A DNA stretch of 16,037 nucleotides from Neorhizobium sp. NCHU2750 (GCF_003597675.1 NZ_CP030833.1:1-16037); one strand, 5' to 3'; shown: positions 7,690-14,021, counted from the stretch's first letter. Notes: a model not told the origin generated them from the sequence alone. Numbers and translations: made by a program.

Positions 7690-8710
7690 GGCCCTTGCCG
7701 AGGCAAGGAAAAGGCCGGATACTCCCTGTTGTTATCTCCGTTTCTACGGTCGATTAGTCTCCCTGTCGTGTCGCCCGATGATGGGCCGTTGTGTCATGCG
7801 GTCGTGCATCGTTGCGTCCTCTCTATGGGTTGCCTAGCTTGGCTCCCCCGTGTCGTGCCCGTGGGGCCGTACATGCGGGCGGGGGTTGGGTGGTGCGCCC
7901 TCTGGCGCGTCGGTGTCAGCAGTCATTGAGGTTGTCCTTCCGGTTAAAAGGGGCAGCTCTGGCCCGTGGGGTTGTGGCTTAGATGTTTCGTGCCTGTGCA
8001 CAGACGAGGTTCGGCTGAACCTCGTCACACCCTTATGTACCCATCCCTCATCCGTTGACTGACATGTGGCGACGGCCTGCCCAAAGGGGCGCAAGCGGTA
8101 GCGGCGCGCCCTGTCACTACCTGCGATGCGGTAGTGACAGGGCTAGGGCGTGCCCTGCCCGTGTGTCGGCCGTGCAACGGCCGAATGGGAGGTTGCCCTC
8201 CCAAACCCTCCCGTGGATCGCTTAGGGCCTAAAGGGCGCCCAGCGACCCAGCAGGGGACTTGCAACCCCCGCACCCCTGCCCTTGCGGCTCTAAAGGCCG
8301 CAGCGGGATTGCATCCCGCGCCTTGCGGATACCCGCACGGGGTTCCCCGGCGCTTGCCCCGTGTCGATGCTCCAAGCCTTTGGCCGGGCCGCGTGTCCCG
8401 GCCATTCGCTACGCGACCGGCTTTCCCGCATAGACCCGGTGCCCCGCGCGCCGGTGACATGCTGCGTGGCGACTGGATGCCCTCCGGGCACGGTCAGGCC
8501 TTTAGACCTGACCTTAACCAGTCTTGGCCGCCACGCCGCACGTCAACCCCGAGCTACCGAAGGAGCAAACTTGCTTGTCAGTGTAATGAGAAAAGGCGGC
8601 GCCCACGGCCGCTGATAGGTAGAGGGGCAAGCCCCTGCTCCGGTCTAGATCCAGAAACAGGGGCTTCTCCGCATAATTGACGCATCATCCCACTGACTGC
8701 GCCGCCTATC
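7690..8710. other. Non-coding region packed with perfect hairpins
   Basis: No convincing gene lies here; the open frames are rich in Pro, Arg and Cys and look spurious. Perfect inverted repeats occur throughout. Main stems (left arm / right arm): 7693-7699/7702-7708, 8003-8012/8017-8026 (10 bp), 8108-8121/8130-8143 (14 bp, eight-base loop), 8166-8173/8177-8184, 8187-8192/8197-8202, 8251-8257/8274-8280, 8284-8289/8297-8302, 8303-8309/8313-8319, 8324-8328/8333-8337, 8338-8342/8345-8349, 8381-8388/8397-8404, 8478-8482/8486-8490, 8492-8498/8507-8513, 8623-8628/8631-8636 and 8629-8637/8658-8666. Many loops contain TGC or GCA. This could be a large structured RNA, single-strand DNA priming sites used after transfer, or decayed mobile DNA. 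Confidence 0.6.
8578..8707. repeat. Nested inverted repeats in about 130 bp
   Basis: GTCAGTGTAATGA at 8578-8590 is matched on the opposite strand at 8685-8697 by GTCAGTGGGATGA (11 of 13 bases). AGGCGGCGC at 8594-8602 is matched perfectly by GCGCCGCCT at 8699-8707. AAGCCCCTG/CAGGGGCTT lies inside. A small miniature element is one reading, but the order of blocks at the two ends differs and no target duplication is obvious. Confidence 0.35.
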
Positions 8711-8815
8711 GGAGCCGGATTCGGGCAACACACTGAAACCCTAACCCGTGACCTTACAAGAGGATAGCTACCCCTTTCAGGTGAAGGCGTCAATCGAGCC
8801 AAAGGTAAAAAATCT

Positions 8816-8842
8816 CATTTCGGCACGAAATGGTCATTTTTT
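8816..8842 (+). terminator. Possible intrinsic terminator
   Basis: CATTTCG / CGAAATG (8816-8822, 8826-8832) with a three-base loop is followed by GTCA and six T (8837-8842). The stem is AT-rich and the T run begins four bases late, so it is only moderate. It would end transcripts leaving the hairpin region. Confidence 0.4.
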
Positions 8843-8931
8843 CTTAAGGTGCGCTCTTTTTCGGGATTTATACGTGGATTTTTATTCACAAATGCGAAGA
8901 TAAAAAACGAGGCGGATCCGATAACCCCCCT

Positions 8932-8998
8932 TCATCATTCCTCATCCCACATCCCCTAAATCCCCTTCGCCCTTATCCTTGCTTCTCCCCCCCTAAAA
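8932..8998 (+). other. Pyrimidine-rich, G-poor tract
   Basis: About 65 bases are nearly all C, T and A on the plus strand, with only two or so G, including runs such as CCCCCCTTC and TTCTCCCCCC. Such C-rich, unstructured RNA is what Rho binds, so a Rho-dependent termination site for plus-strand transcripts is a reasonable guess. Around it, 8843-9170 is AT-rich and holds a weak stem, AAAACC / GGTTTT (9011-9016, 9029-9034), followed by more T. I see no gene in it. Confidence 0.3.
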
Positions 8999-9170
8999 TT
9001 GTCAATACTTAAAACCCGCTTACGGATAGGTTTTTTACTTAGGAAGGCTAATCGCGCTCCATTTCGCTGAAATCAGAGTATCAGGGGGAATTTTTTCCAA
9101 CCGAAATGCGCGGAATCTCGCGTGCCATAAGGCGAAAACGAAAAAAGGCACCACTTCAACAGCGATGCCT

Positions 9171-9307
9171 TCCGGTTTCCTACCCATCAGAATCCTATCA
9201 CCCCCACCCATCGGAGGAAAGCACCCCTTGACCCCTACGGCTGGCGGCCGGTTGGCGCCCTGCCCGTGCGTCAGTAGCTCAAAGGCAGAGTGTCCGGTTT
9301 CCTACCC
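9171..9307 (+). repeat. 15-bp direct repeat of the tRNA anticodon arm
   Basis: TCCGGTTTCCTACCC at 9171-9185 recurs exactly at 9293-9307, 122 bases on. The second copy is the 5' anticodon stem, the whole loop and two bases of the 3' stem of the tRNA gene. Tyrosine recombinases often use tRNA anticodon arms as attachment sites, leaving an identity block of this size, so the pair could be an attachment-site scar. It could also be an RNA decoy of the arm. Confidence 0.6.
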
Positions 9308-9342
9308 GGAAGATGCGGGCTCGAAACCCGTCTGGCGCTCCA
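9268..9342 (+). tRNA. tRNA-Gly-like gene with eight-base anticodon loop
   Basis: A full cloverleaf can be drawn. Acceptor GCGTCAG/CTGGCGC (9268-9274, 9332-9338, one G-U). TA linker. D arm GCTC-AAAGGCA-GAGT. Anticodon stem TCCGG/CCGGA (9293-9297, 9306-9310). Variable loop AGAT. T arm GCGGG-CTCGAAA-CCCGT. Then discriminator T and encoded CCA (9340-9342). U8, A14, G18-G19, A21, U33 and A58 are in place, though position 54 is C. G1:C72, C2:G71, U73 and a UCC triplet match glycine identity elements. The loop is TTTCCTAC, eight bases instead of seven, as in the sufD glycine frameshift suppressor; centred, it offers the four-base anticodon UCCU. It could also be a decayed tRNA serving as an attachment site. 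TTGACC at 9228-9233 may be a -35 box; no good -10 is seen. Confidence 0.72.
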
Positions 9343-9382
9343 CATAGTGGCCCTGCCGTCGCACTTGCCATTGTAACCGACC

Positions 9383-9650
9383 GCGCCGAGGCGCAAGGGG
9401 ATACTTGGCTTTGGAGTAGCCCACCCTTGGGGTGCTAGGCCGCAATAGAAGCTTCCCCTGCAGGGGATCCAGTGAATGCCCTGCAGAAGCTCACCGCAGA
9501 GCGGTGGTGTCCTGTTGCGGATCTAGGAAGGGTACATGGTGCCTGCACGAGCTGGCACCTACATAGGTATAAAGGGGGGAGTGTTCAGGGTAACAGTACC
9601 CCAGAAAAAACTTGCCCCGGCGGTGTGCAGAGCAGTGACCAGCCGGGGGA
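9383..9650 (+). ncRNA. Candidate structured RNA upstream of the Abi gene
   Basis: Between the tRNA and the Abi gene there is no convincing gene but much predicted pairing. GCGCC/GGCGC (9383-9394). TAGC..ACCC/GGGT..GCTA (9417-9437). CCCCTG/CAGGGG palindrome (9455-9466). CACCGC/GCGGTG (9492-9497, 9501-9506). GGTGCC/GGCACC (9538-9543, 9554-9559), enclosed by GGGTAC/GTACCC (9530-9535, 9596-9601). CCCCGGC/GCCGGGG (9615-9621, 9642-9648). Abi-family HEPN toxins of the AbiF type are known to have a structured RNA encoded just upstream, which is why I propose one. Strand, ends and existence are unproven. Confidence 0.35.
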
Positions 9651-9669
9651 TACATGATCTATATGGCAC

Positions 9670-9736
9670 AGGGCATTACCTATTACAAGGATAATCCCTG
9701 ACATAATGCCCTAACCTATTACCCAAGTAATGCAGA
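9670..9736 (+). promoter_or_regulatory. Operator-like repeats before the Abi gene
   Basis: AGGGCATTA (9670-9678) is inverted as TAATGCCCT (9704-9712), and ACCTATTAC is repeated directly at 9678-9686 and 9714-9722. ATTAC/GTAAT pairs across 9719-9731. The cluster ends within 15 bases of the start codon and is far more AT-rich than its surroundings. It may hold the promoter and a regulator site. The -10 candidate CATAAT (9702-9707) lacks a good -35. Confidence 0.4.
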
Positions 9737-9740
9737 CACC

Positions 9741-10409
9741 ATGCCCCTGAGTGACATTCTATCTACTGATCGGTTCGCTACCTACCTAGGGTGGGCACAA
9801 GGTAACGTGGCCCTAGGTGAGCGCCTCTACAGCTACAACGTCCAGCTATCAGCCGACCTGTATGCTGCCCTCCACATGCTGGAGGTGGCATTGCGCAACA
9901 GGGTGGACGTGGCCTTGACCCAAGCCCATGGTGCTGGGTGGCTCTACGACCATGCGGTGATGGCCGAGGCCTACCAGCAAGGGTGTGTCAACAGTGCCCA
10001 ACAGATCCTCCTCCGTGACGGTAAGGCCGCGACCCACAGCCAGATGGTGGCGGAACTGAACTTTGGGTTCTGGACGTCCGTGTTCGGCCGTTCGTCCAAT
10101 CACCTCTGGGGCACCCTGCGGCCGATTTTCCAGACCCAAGGCCTCAAGCGTGCGACCGTGGCCCAAAAGCTCCGTGACCTGCGTAAGCTGCGAAACCGCA
10201 CCGCCCACTATGAGCCGATTCTGGCGCAACCGATCGCTGCGCTTCATCAAGACATTCTGGATCTCACCGCGTGGCTGTCCGTAGACGCCGCCGCATGGAT
10301 CACCGCGCACGCGACGGTCAACTATCCGATTACGCCCATCATCGTGCGCAACCCGCAAACGGGCGTGTCAATTTTCGACCAGGCGCTCATGGCGCATTTG
10401 CCGGTCTAG
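9741..10409 (+). CDS. Abi-like protein with HEPN RNase motif
   Basis: A 222-residue, all-helical protein of the Abi_2 (AbiD/AbiF-like) family of abortive-infection factors. Family hallmarks seen: HMLEVALRNRVDVAL (45-59), the ELNFGFWTSVFG stretch (105-116), and LRDLRKLRNRTAHYEPI (144-160). The last contains RNRTAH, an R-x4-H HEPN motif with R151 and H156 as likely catalytic residues, so RNA cleavage is the expected activity. No signal peptide or membrane helix is seen. The ATG lacks a Shine-Dalgarno, which would keep translation low. Upstream are an odd tRNA and a structured stretch; downstream, 80 bases on, is a compact small ORF and terminator. The target RNA is unknown. Confidence 0.8.
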   Translation: MPLSDILSTDRFATYLGWAQGNVALGERLYSYNVQLSADLYAALHMLEVALRNRVDVALTQAHGAGWLYDHAVMAEAYQQGCVNSAQQILLRDGKAATHSQMVAELNFGFWTSVFGRSSNHLWGTLRPIFQTQGLKRATVAQKLRDLRKLRNRTAHYEPILAQPIAALHQDILDLTAWLSVDAAAWITAHATVNYPITPIIVRNPQTGVSIFDQALMAHLPV

Positions 10410-10459
10410 CGTGCCCGGCCGCCCATAACGAGGCCCAAAAACCTGATTTTCATAAATAG

Positions 10460-10493
10460 ACATGTGATCAAAAAACAGAGGAGTTTCACATGT
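10460..10493 (+). promoter_or_regulatory. Inverted repeat holding the small ORF's start codon
   Basis: ACATGTGA (10460-10467) pairs perfectly with TCACATGT (10486-10493). The right arm contains the ATG of the small ORF, and the 18-base loop contains its GAGGAG ribosome site. As RNA this could control translation; as DNA it could be an operator. Confidence 0.5.
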
Positions 10494-10591
10494 TAATTCA
10501 AATCGAACATTTCGGACTGCCATTCGCGGATAACCAGTATGCAAAGCTGGTCTTTACAGGGATGCGATATCATTACGTGATCGTCTATTAA
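10490..10591 (+). CDS. 33-codon small ORF after the Abi gene
   Basis: An ATG at 10490, six bases after GAGGAG, opens a 33-residue frame (MLIQIEHFGL..., ending YHYVIVY) closed by TAA at 10589. I do not recognise it. It is aromatic-rich and mildly hydrophobic at the end but is not a clear membrane peptide. The case for expression is the strong ribosome site and the intrinsic terminator ten bases after the stop. The start lies in one hairpin, and the stop sits in the loop of another (TCGTCT/AGACGA, 10581-10586 and 10594-10599), so the transcript could equally act as a small structured RNA. It overlaps the 3' end of the minus-strand HUH gene. Confidence 0.45.
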   Translation: MLIQIEHFGLPFADNQYAKLVFTGMRYHYVIVY

Positions 10592-11306
10592 CGAGACGAG
10601 CAGGGCTATCAACATTGGTAGCCCTGTCTTTTTTTGCCCCGGAGGCTGCCCGCTCACGGGCCGCAATCATCTTGCGCTGACGTTCCAGCTCGCGTTCTTC
10701 CTTAAGCCACGTAAGGAATGCCCGGCGCCCGGCATCCATGGAAACATGGTCGCAAAGCGCGGCCTTGAAATTGAAATTCGAGGGAATGCCTCGGGCAAGG
10801 CCCTTGGCCTGCCGGTTACACCGTAGGCGCTCAATCGGCGCTTTGCGGCTGCGCTTTCCTTCGTTCAGGTGCAGGTCGTTGAAGGTGCCGCCCATGCCCT
10901 GCTGGACATAGAGGATCTTGCCTATTGGCCCTCCGGCCCTGACGCCGTTGAACGAGTAGGATTCCTGCCAATCCGGCTTGCTGATCTTGAACTGGAGCTT
11001 GCCCATGTTTCCCGCCTTGCCGAACACGGTTTCGAGCGTGGCGCGGATCTGCTTATTGGTCTGCCGTTCCGGCAGGATCATCAGGGCGTGAAAATGGAGG
11101 TTGGCAATGCCACGCTTGCGCTTTTCGCCCCATCTGCGGGTTGAGACAGTCTGAAAGTACACCAACCGTTGCCACTCAACGCCCTTGTCGTGAAAGCGGC
11201 GGTTGAAGAACCTTTTGATGTTCCCATCTTCCGCTGCCATTTCGATCAGGCTCGTTTCGATACGGCCGTCCACGAAAACTGCCCGCTCGCCATAGATTGC
11301 GATCAT
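10554..11306 (-). CDS. HUH-type Rep-like endonuclease, possibly truncated
   Basis: A 250-residue basic protein with NLHFHALMILP (69-79), an HUH metal-binding motif (H71, H73) as in rolling-circle Rep proteins. KILYVQQGM (130-138) offers Y133 as a possible nicking tyrosine, though the usual Lys three residues on is Gln. The C-terminal third is a charged helix. Both ends are doubtful. Upstream of the ATG at 11306 the frame stays open and protein-like for 46 codons (QWKAFRNIIATS, VWKKQTDVLKQAYVAAA) back to a TAG, but no ATG, GTG or TTG is found there. At the other end, the last 25 codons run through the plus-strand terminator of the Abi locus. It may be a second replication or nicking gene, or the remnant of an integrated element. 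Confidence 0.65.
   Translation of the reverse strand: MIAIYGERAVFVDGRIETSLIEMAAEDGNIKRFFNRRFHDKGVEWQRLVYFQTVSTRRWGEKRKRGIANLHFHALMILPERQTNKQIRATLETVFGKAGNMGKLQFKISKPDWQESYSFNGVRAGGPIGKILYVQQGMGGTFNDLHLNEGKRSRKAPIERLRCNRQAKGLARGIPSNFNFKAALCDHVSMDAGRRAFLTWLKEERELERQRKMIAARERAASGAKKDRATNVDSPARLVNRRSRNDIASL
10601..10636 (+). terminator. Strong intrinsic terminator
   Basis: CAGGGCTA (10601-10608) and TAGCCCTG (10619-10626) form an eight-base stem with a ten-base loop, followed by TCTTTTTTTG. It is on the plus strand, after the small ORF, and lies inside the last codons of the minus-strand HUH gene. Confidence 0.85.
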
Positions 11307-11460
11307 AGCCGCCGCGACATAGGCCTGCTTGAGAACGTCCGTCTGCTTTTTCCAGACCGTTGTTTGCAGGTCATCGAGGCTACAAGAGGTAGCGATGATA
11401 TTCCGAAACGCTTTCCACTGATCCGGGTTTATCTGTCTCTCCGTAGGTGAGCAGGAGGTT

Positions 11461-11815
11461 GGGTGCTACTAAAAGGAAGAACAAATATAGATATCCGGCC
11501 GAAAGCCTTGAAACGCAAGGCCCTCAGGGTGTTCTCATCCCCTGATCCCGCTCAAAAAAGGGCCTGCTGGCAAACCGTGAACAAAGATCGCTCATCGCGA
11601 GAACAGAACTAAGGGGCTTTGCCCCTCGCGCAGGCAAGGGGGCGGTTCCCGAGGCTCCGCGCTGCGCTTGTGCGCCCGCCGCCTGAAACCCTTGCCCTTG
11701 CTACCCCTAGACCTCGCCGGTCAGGCAGGGTTGCAGGAGGATTCCTGCACCTGCTTTTTACTGGCCTTCGGCCCCTTTCTGCCGGTCATGGGCGAGAAGC
11801 GCTTAAACAAAACGC
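11461..11815. other. Intergenic region with hairpins, no gene seen
   Basis: Stems seen: GCCTTG/CAAGGC (11505-11510, 11516-11521); AGGGGC/GCCCCT around 11612-11626; a large hairpin with arms GGCAAGGG-GGCGG (11633-11645) and CCGCC...CCCTTGCC (ending 11696); and TGCAGGA/TCCTGCA (11732-11738, 11743-11749), followed within a few bases by five T, which might terminate plus-strand transcripts. GC content is high, then falls sharply at 11800 where the exporter promoter starts. Confidence 0.4.
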
Positions 11816-11844
11816 TTGAAACTTTACCAACTAGTTAGTAAAGT
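11816..11844 (+). promoter_or_regulatory. Exporter promoter with TetR-type operator
   Basis: A 24-base palindrome at 11821-11844, with arms ACTTTAC and GTAAAGT around a central AACTAGTT, has a single mismatched pair. It covers the spacer and -10 of a promoter TTGAAA (11816-11821), 17 bases, TAAAGT (11839-11844), and lies 35 bases before the exporter start. A palindrome of this size over a promoter, next to a TetR gene, is the standard arrangement for repression lifted by a drug. A partial copy, ACCAACTGGTGAG, occurs at 13977-13989. Confidence 0.82.
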
Positions 11845-11879
11845 AATGGCAGCTTTCTAAAAATCGAAATGGCGAAAAA

Positions 11880-13382
11880 ATGACCTCTACTCACTCGAAT
11901 AGATGGGTTTTGCTCATGACCGTTGGCGCCGGTCTGCTGCTTATCACCCTTGATAACTCGGTACTCTATACCGCTCTTCCGACGCTAACACGCGAACTTC
12001 ACGCGACTGCCACTCAGGGGCTTTGGATAATCAATGCCTACCCACTTGTAATGGCGGGCCTTCTGCTGGGCGCAGGCACTCTTGGTGACCGGATTGGTCA
12101 TCGTCGCATGTTCCTTGTCGGCCTTGCTCTATTTGGCCTCGCCTCAACGATAGCGGCATTCGCTCCGACTGCGGAGGTTCTTATCGGAGCGCGAGCTTTC
12201 TTGGCCGTAGGCGCCTCTGCCATGATGCCTGCCACCCTCGCACTCATCCGAGTGACATTCGAAGATGAACGTGAGCGCAATATCGCTATCGCAATATGGG
12301 GTTCGTTGTCGGTCGTAGGCGCGGCCCTTGGCCCAATTGTTGGCGGCTTCCTGCTTGGTCACTTCTGGTGGGGTTCCGTGTTCCTCATCAACGTGCCAGT
12401 CGTAGTGATAGCCTTTGCGGCAACTCTAATCGTTGCTCCAAAGGTGGCAGGCGACCCTACTACACCGTGGGACATTGTATCCTCGCTTCAGGCGCTGGTA
12501 GCCCTGTCCGCGCTTGTAATCGCGATCAAGGAGATGGCGCACGCGGGCAGCTCATGGGTTATGCCTATCGTGGCATTTGGCATTGCGGTCATTGCATCGA
12601 TTGTCTTCGTTCGTCGTCAACTCCGTATGACGTTCCCGCTGCTGGATTTTTCTATCTTCCGCAACAACGCATTCCTGTCTGGAACTCTTGCTGCCGCCTT
12701 CTCGCTATTTGCCATTGGGGGTGTCGAGCTTGCCACCACGCAACGCTTCCAAATGGTAGCAGACTTTACCCCGCTTCAAGCAGGCCTACTGGTATCGGTG
12801 GCCGCGCTTGGCTCACTACCTACTGCCATTCTCGGCGGTGCTTTCCTGCATGTGATCGGACTACGGTTTCTGATCGCAGGAGGAATGGCTGTCGGATCTC
12901 TGTCAATTCTGGTTGCAACCTACGGCATCAGCCACGGCTTCGGTTGGCTTATCCTTGGTCTAGCGTTGATGGGAGCGGGTGTTGGCGGATGTATGTCGGT
13001 TGCCTCAACGGCAATCATGGGCAATGCACCGGTTCATCGTGCAGGCATGGCTTCCTCGGTCGAAGAGGTCTCCTACGAGTTTGGCAGCCTGTTTGCAGTG
13101 ACGATCCTCGGCAGCCTTTTGGCCTACTTGTACACGATCAATGTTGTCTTGCCGGAGGATGCGTCCGCTCTTGCGCGCGACAGCATGGCAGCGGCGATTG
13201 AGATCGCCGGGGCAGAGGGTGAGAGCCTGCGGGCGGCAGCCAACATGGCATTCGATAGCGCCTATACCACCGTTATGTATGTAGCCGCTGGCGTGCTTGC
13301 CTTGGGATCGTTAGTAACCGCCTTACTGCTCCGAGCCTATGGCCCCGGTTCGGAATCATCCTCCTATCAAACGGGGCACTAG
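11880..13382 (+). CDS. MFS multidrug exporter, DHA2 family (QacA/SmvA-like)
   Basis: A 500-residue, proton-driven exporter of the 14-helix DHA2 family in the inner membrane. Motif D1 is LDNSVLYTALPTL (24-36), with the membrane Asp D25. Motif A is GTLGDRIGHRR (66-76), and motif C is GAALGPIVGG (147-156). The stretches WIINAYPLVMAG and FWWGSVFLINVPVVV closely resemble SmvA and QacA, which export quaternary ammonium compounds, chlorhexidine and dyes. The substrate here is inferred from that likeness. The gene is lower in GC than the plasmid backbone, suggesting recent capture. It shares an operon with the TetR gene 8 bases downstream. The start is ATG at 11880; its ribosome site is weak. Confidence 0.9.
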   Translation: MTSTHSNRWVLLMTVGAGLLLITLDNSVLYTALPTLTRELHATATQGLWIINAYPLVMAGLLLGAGTLGDRIGHRRMFLVGLALFGLASTIAAFAPTAEVLIGARAFLAVGASAMMPATLALIRVTFEDERERNIAIAIWGSLSVVGAALGPIVGGFLLGHFWWGSVFLINVPVVVIAFAATLIVAPKVAGDPTTPWDIVSSLQALVALSALVIAIKEMAHAGSSWVMPIVAFGIAVIASIVFVRRQLRMTFPLLDFSIFRNNAFLSGTLAAAFSLFAIGGVELATTQRFQMVADFTPLQAGLLVSVAALGSLPTAILGGAFLHVIGLRFLIAGGMAVGSLSILVATYGISHGFGWLILGLALMGAGVGGCMSVASTAIMGNAPVHRAGMASSVEEVSYEFGSLFAVTILGSLLAYLYTINVVLPEDASALARDSMAAAIEIAGAEGESLRAAANMAFDSAYTTVMYVAAGVLALGSLVTALLLRAYGPGSESSSYQTGH

Positions 13383-13390
13383 GATAACCA

Positions 13391-13945
13391 ATGGTGAGAT
13401 CGAGCAAACGAGATGAAGTTCTCGAAGCCATTGTAACGATCATCGAGCGTGACGGGTTAACTCCCGTCACGCTCGATGCGGTTGCAGTCGAAACTGGCAT
13501 GACAAGAGCGGGGCTTCTCTATCATTTTCCGTCACGCGAGGCATTGATCCAAGCCACCCATGAACACCTTACAGGCATGTGGGAAAAAGAGCTTGTGGCA
13601 AGTGCGGGAAAGTCCGCAGACGCTGCTACCGAAGCCGAACGCCATGCAGCCTACATCAACGTATGCGCCAAGGCCGCTCGGCGGGTCGAACTTCTTCTCA
13701 TGCTTGAGAATGCTGATAATAAAGCACTTGGCGACCTCTGGCAGCACATCATTGATCGATGGGCGCCGCCCGCTCCAAATATCGAAGATGCGGCCGGGAT
13801 CGATAAATTCATTGCACGCCTTGCCGCAGACGGGCTTTGGGTTCACGAGGCCCTTTCAGCCCGGCCTTTGCCAACGGCTTTGCGCAAGCAAATCATTCTC
13901 CGTCTGAACGAGCTGTTACAGAACGACGACAGTAAGCAAGTTTGA
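13391..13945 (+). CDS. TetR-family repressor of the exporter
   Basis: A 184-residue regulator. The N-terminal DNA-binding domain has helix-turn-helix TLDAVAVETGMTRAGLLYHF (27-46), the TetR signature, preceded by a helix 1 with DEVLEAIVTIIERDG. Residues 60-184 form the ligand-binding, dimerising helical part. It begins 8 bases after the exporter stop, with AGGATAACC before the ATG, so it is co-transcribed and probably represses its own operon through the palindrome at 11821-11844. The pairing mirrors SmvA/SmvR and QacA/QacR. The inducer is likely a substrate of the pump. Confidence 0.9.
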   Translation: MVRSSKRDEVLEAIVTIIERDGLTPVTLDAVAVETGMTRAGLLYHFPSREALIQATHEHLTGMWEKELVASAGKSADAATEAERHAAYINVCAKAARRVELLLMLENADNKALGDLWQHIIDRWAPPAPNIEDAAGIDKFIARLAADGLWVHEALSARPLPTALRKQIILRLNELLQNDDSKQV

Positions 13946-14021
13946 TGCATAAGTTATGACTTTTGCATCAAAACTAACCAACTGGTGAGATTTCGCTTTT
14001 TTGATGCAAAATTCTGATGCA
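13941..14021 (+). promoter_or_regulatory. res-like recombination site
   Basis: TTTGATGCA at 13941-13949 is inverted as TGCATCAAA at 13964-13972, then repeated directly at 14000-14008 and, as TCTGATGCA, at 14013-14021. The cluster fills the gap before a serine recombinase and ends 10 bases before its ATG. Repeated short half-sites in this place are typical of resolvase res sites, which also serve as the gene's operator. The subsite layout is my reading and not proven. Confidence 0.6.

Noticed and set aside
7657..7929. 90-codon frame upstream of the integrase
   Set aside because: Residue use is not protein-like and there is no ribosome site.
8150..8680. 176-codon frame in the hairpin region
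   Set aside because: Pro, Arg and Cys-rich composition with no family resemblance; the frame is open because of GC richness.
8152..9272. GCCCTGCCCGTG(T/C)GTC at 8152 and 9257, a near repeat touching the tRNA 5' end
   Set aside because: 15 of 16 bases in GC-rich DNA with no further flanking match. Too weak to call an attachment site.
9165..9347. 60-codon frame across the tRNA
   Set aside because: Its second half is simply the translated tRNA gene (a typical false peptide) and its first half spans the 15-bp repeat.
9450..9470. HindIII, SbfI and BamHI sites in a row, like a cloning polylinker
   Set aside because: No vector sequence flanks them, and the palindromes fit the structured stretch. 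Chance or structure is the simpler reading.
9472..9657. 61-codon frame with GTG start before the Abi gene
   Set aside because: The second half has poor composition (Cys, Trp, Gly, Ser) and runs through several perfect stems. A structured RNA is more likely.
11812..14021. Exporter-TetR-recombinase block as a transposon
   Set aside because: No transposase or matching terminal repeats found around it, only a base-composition shift.
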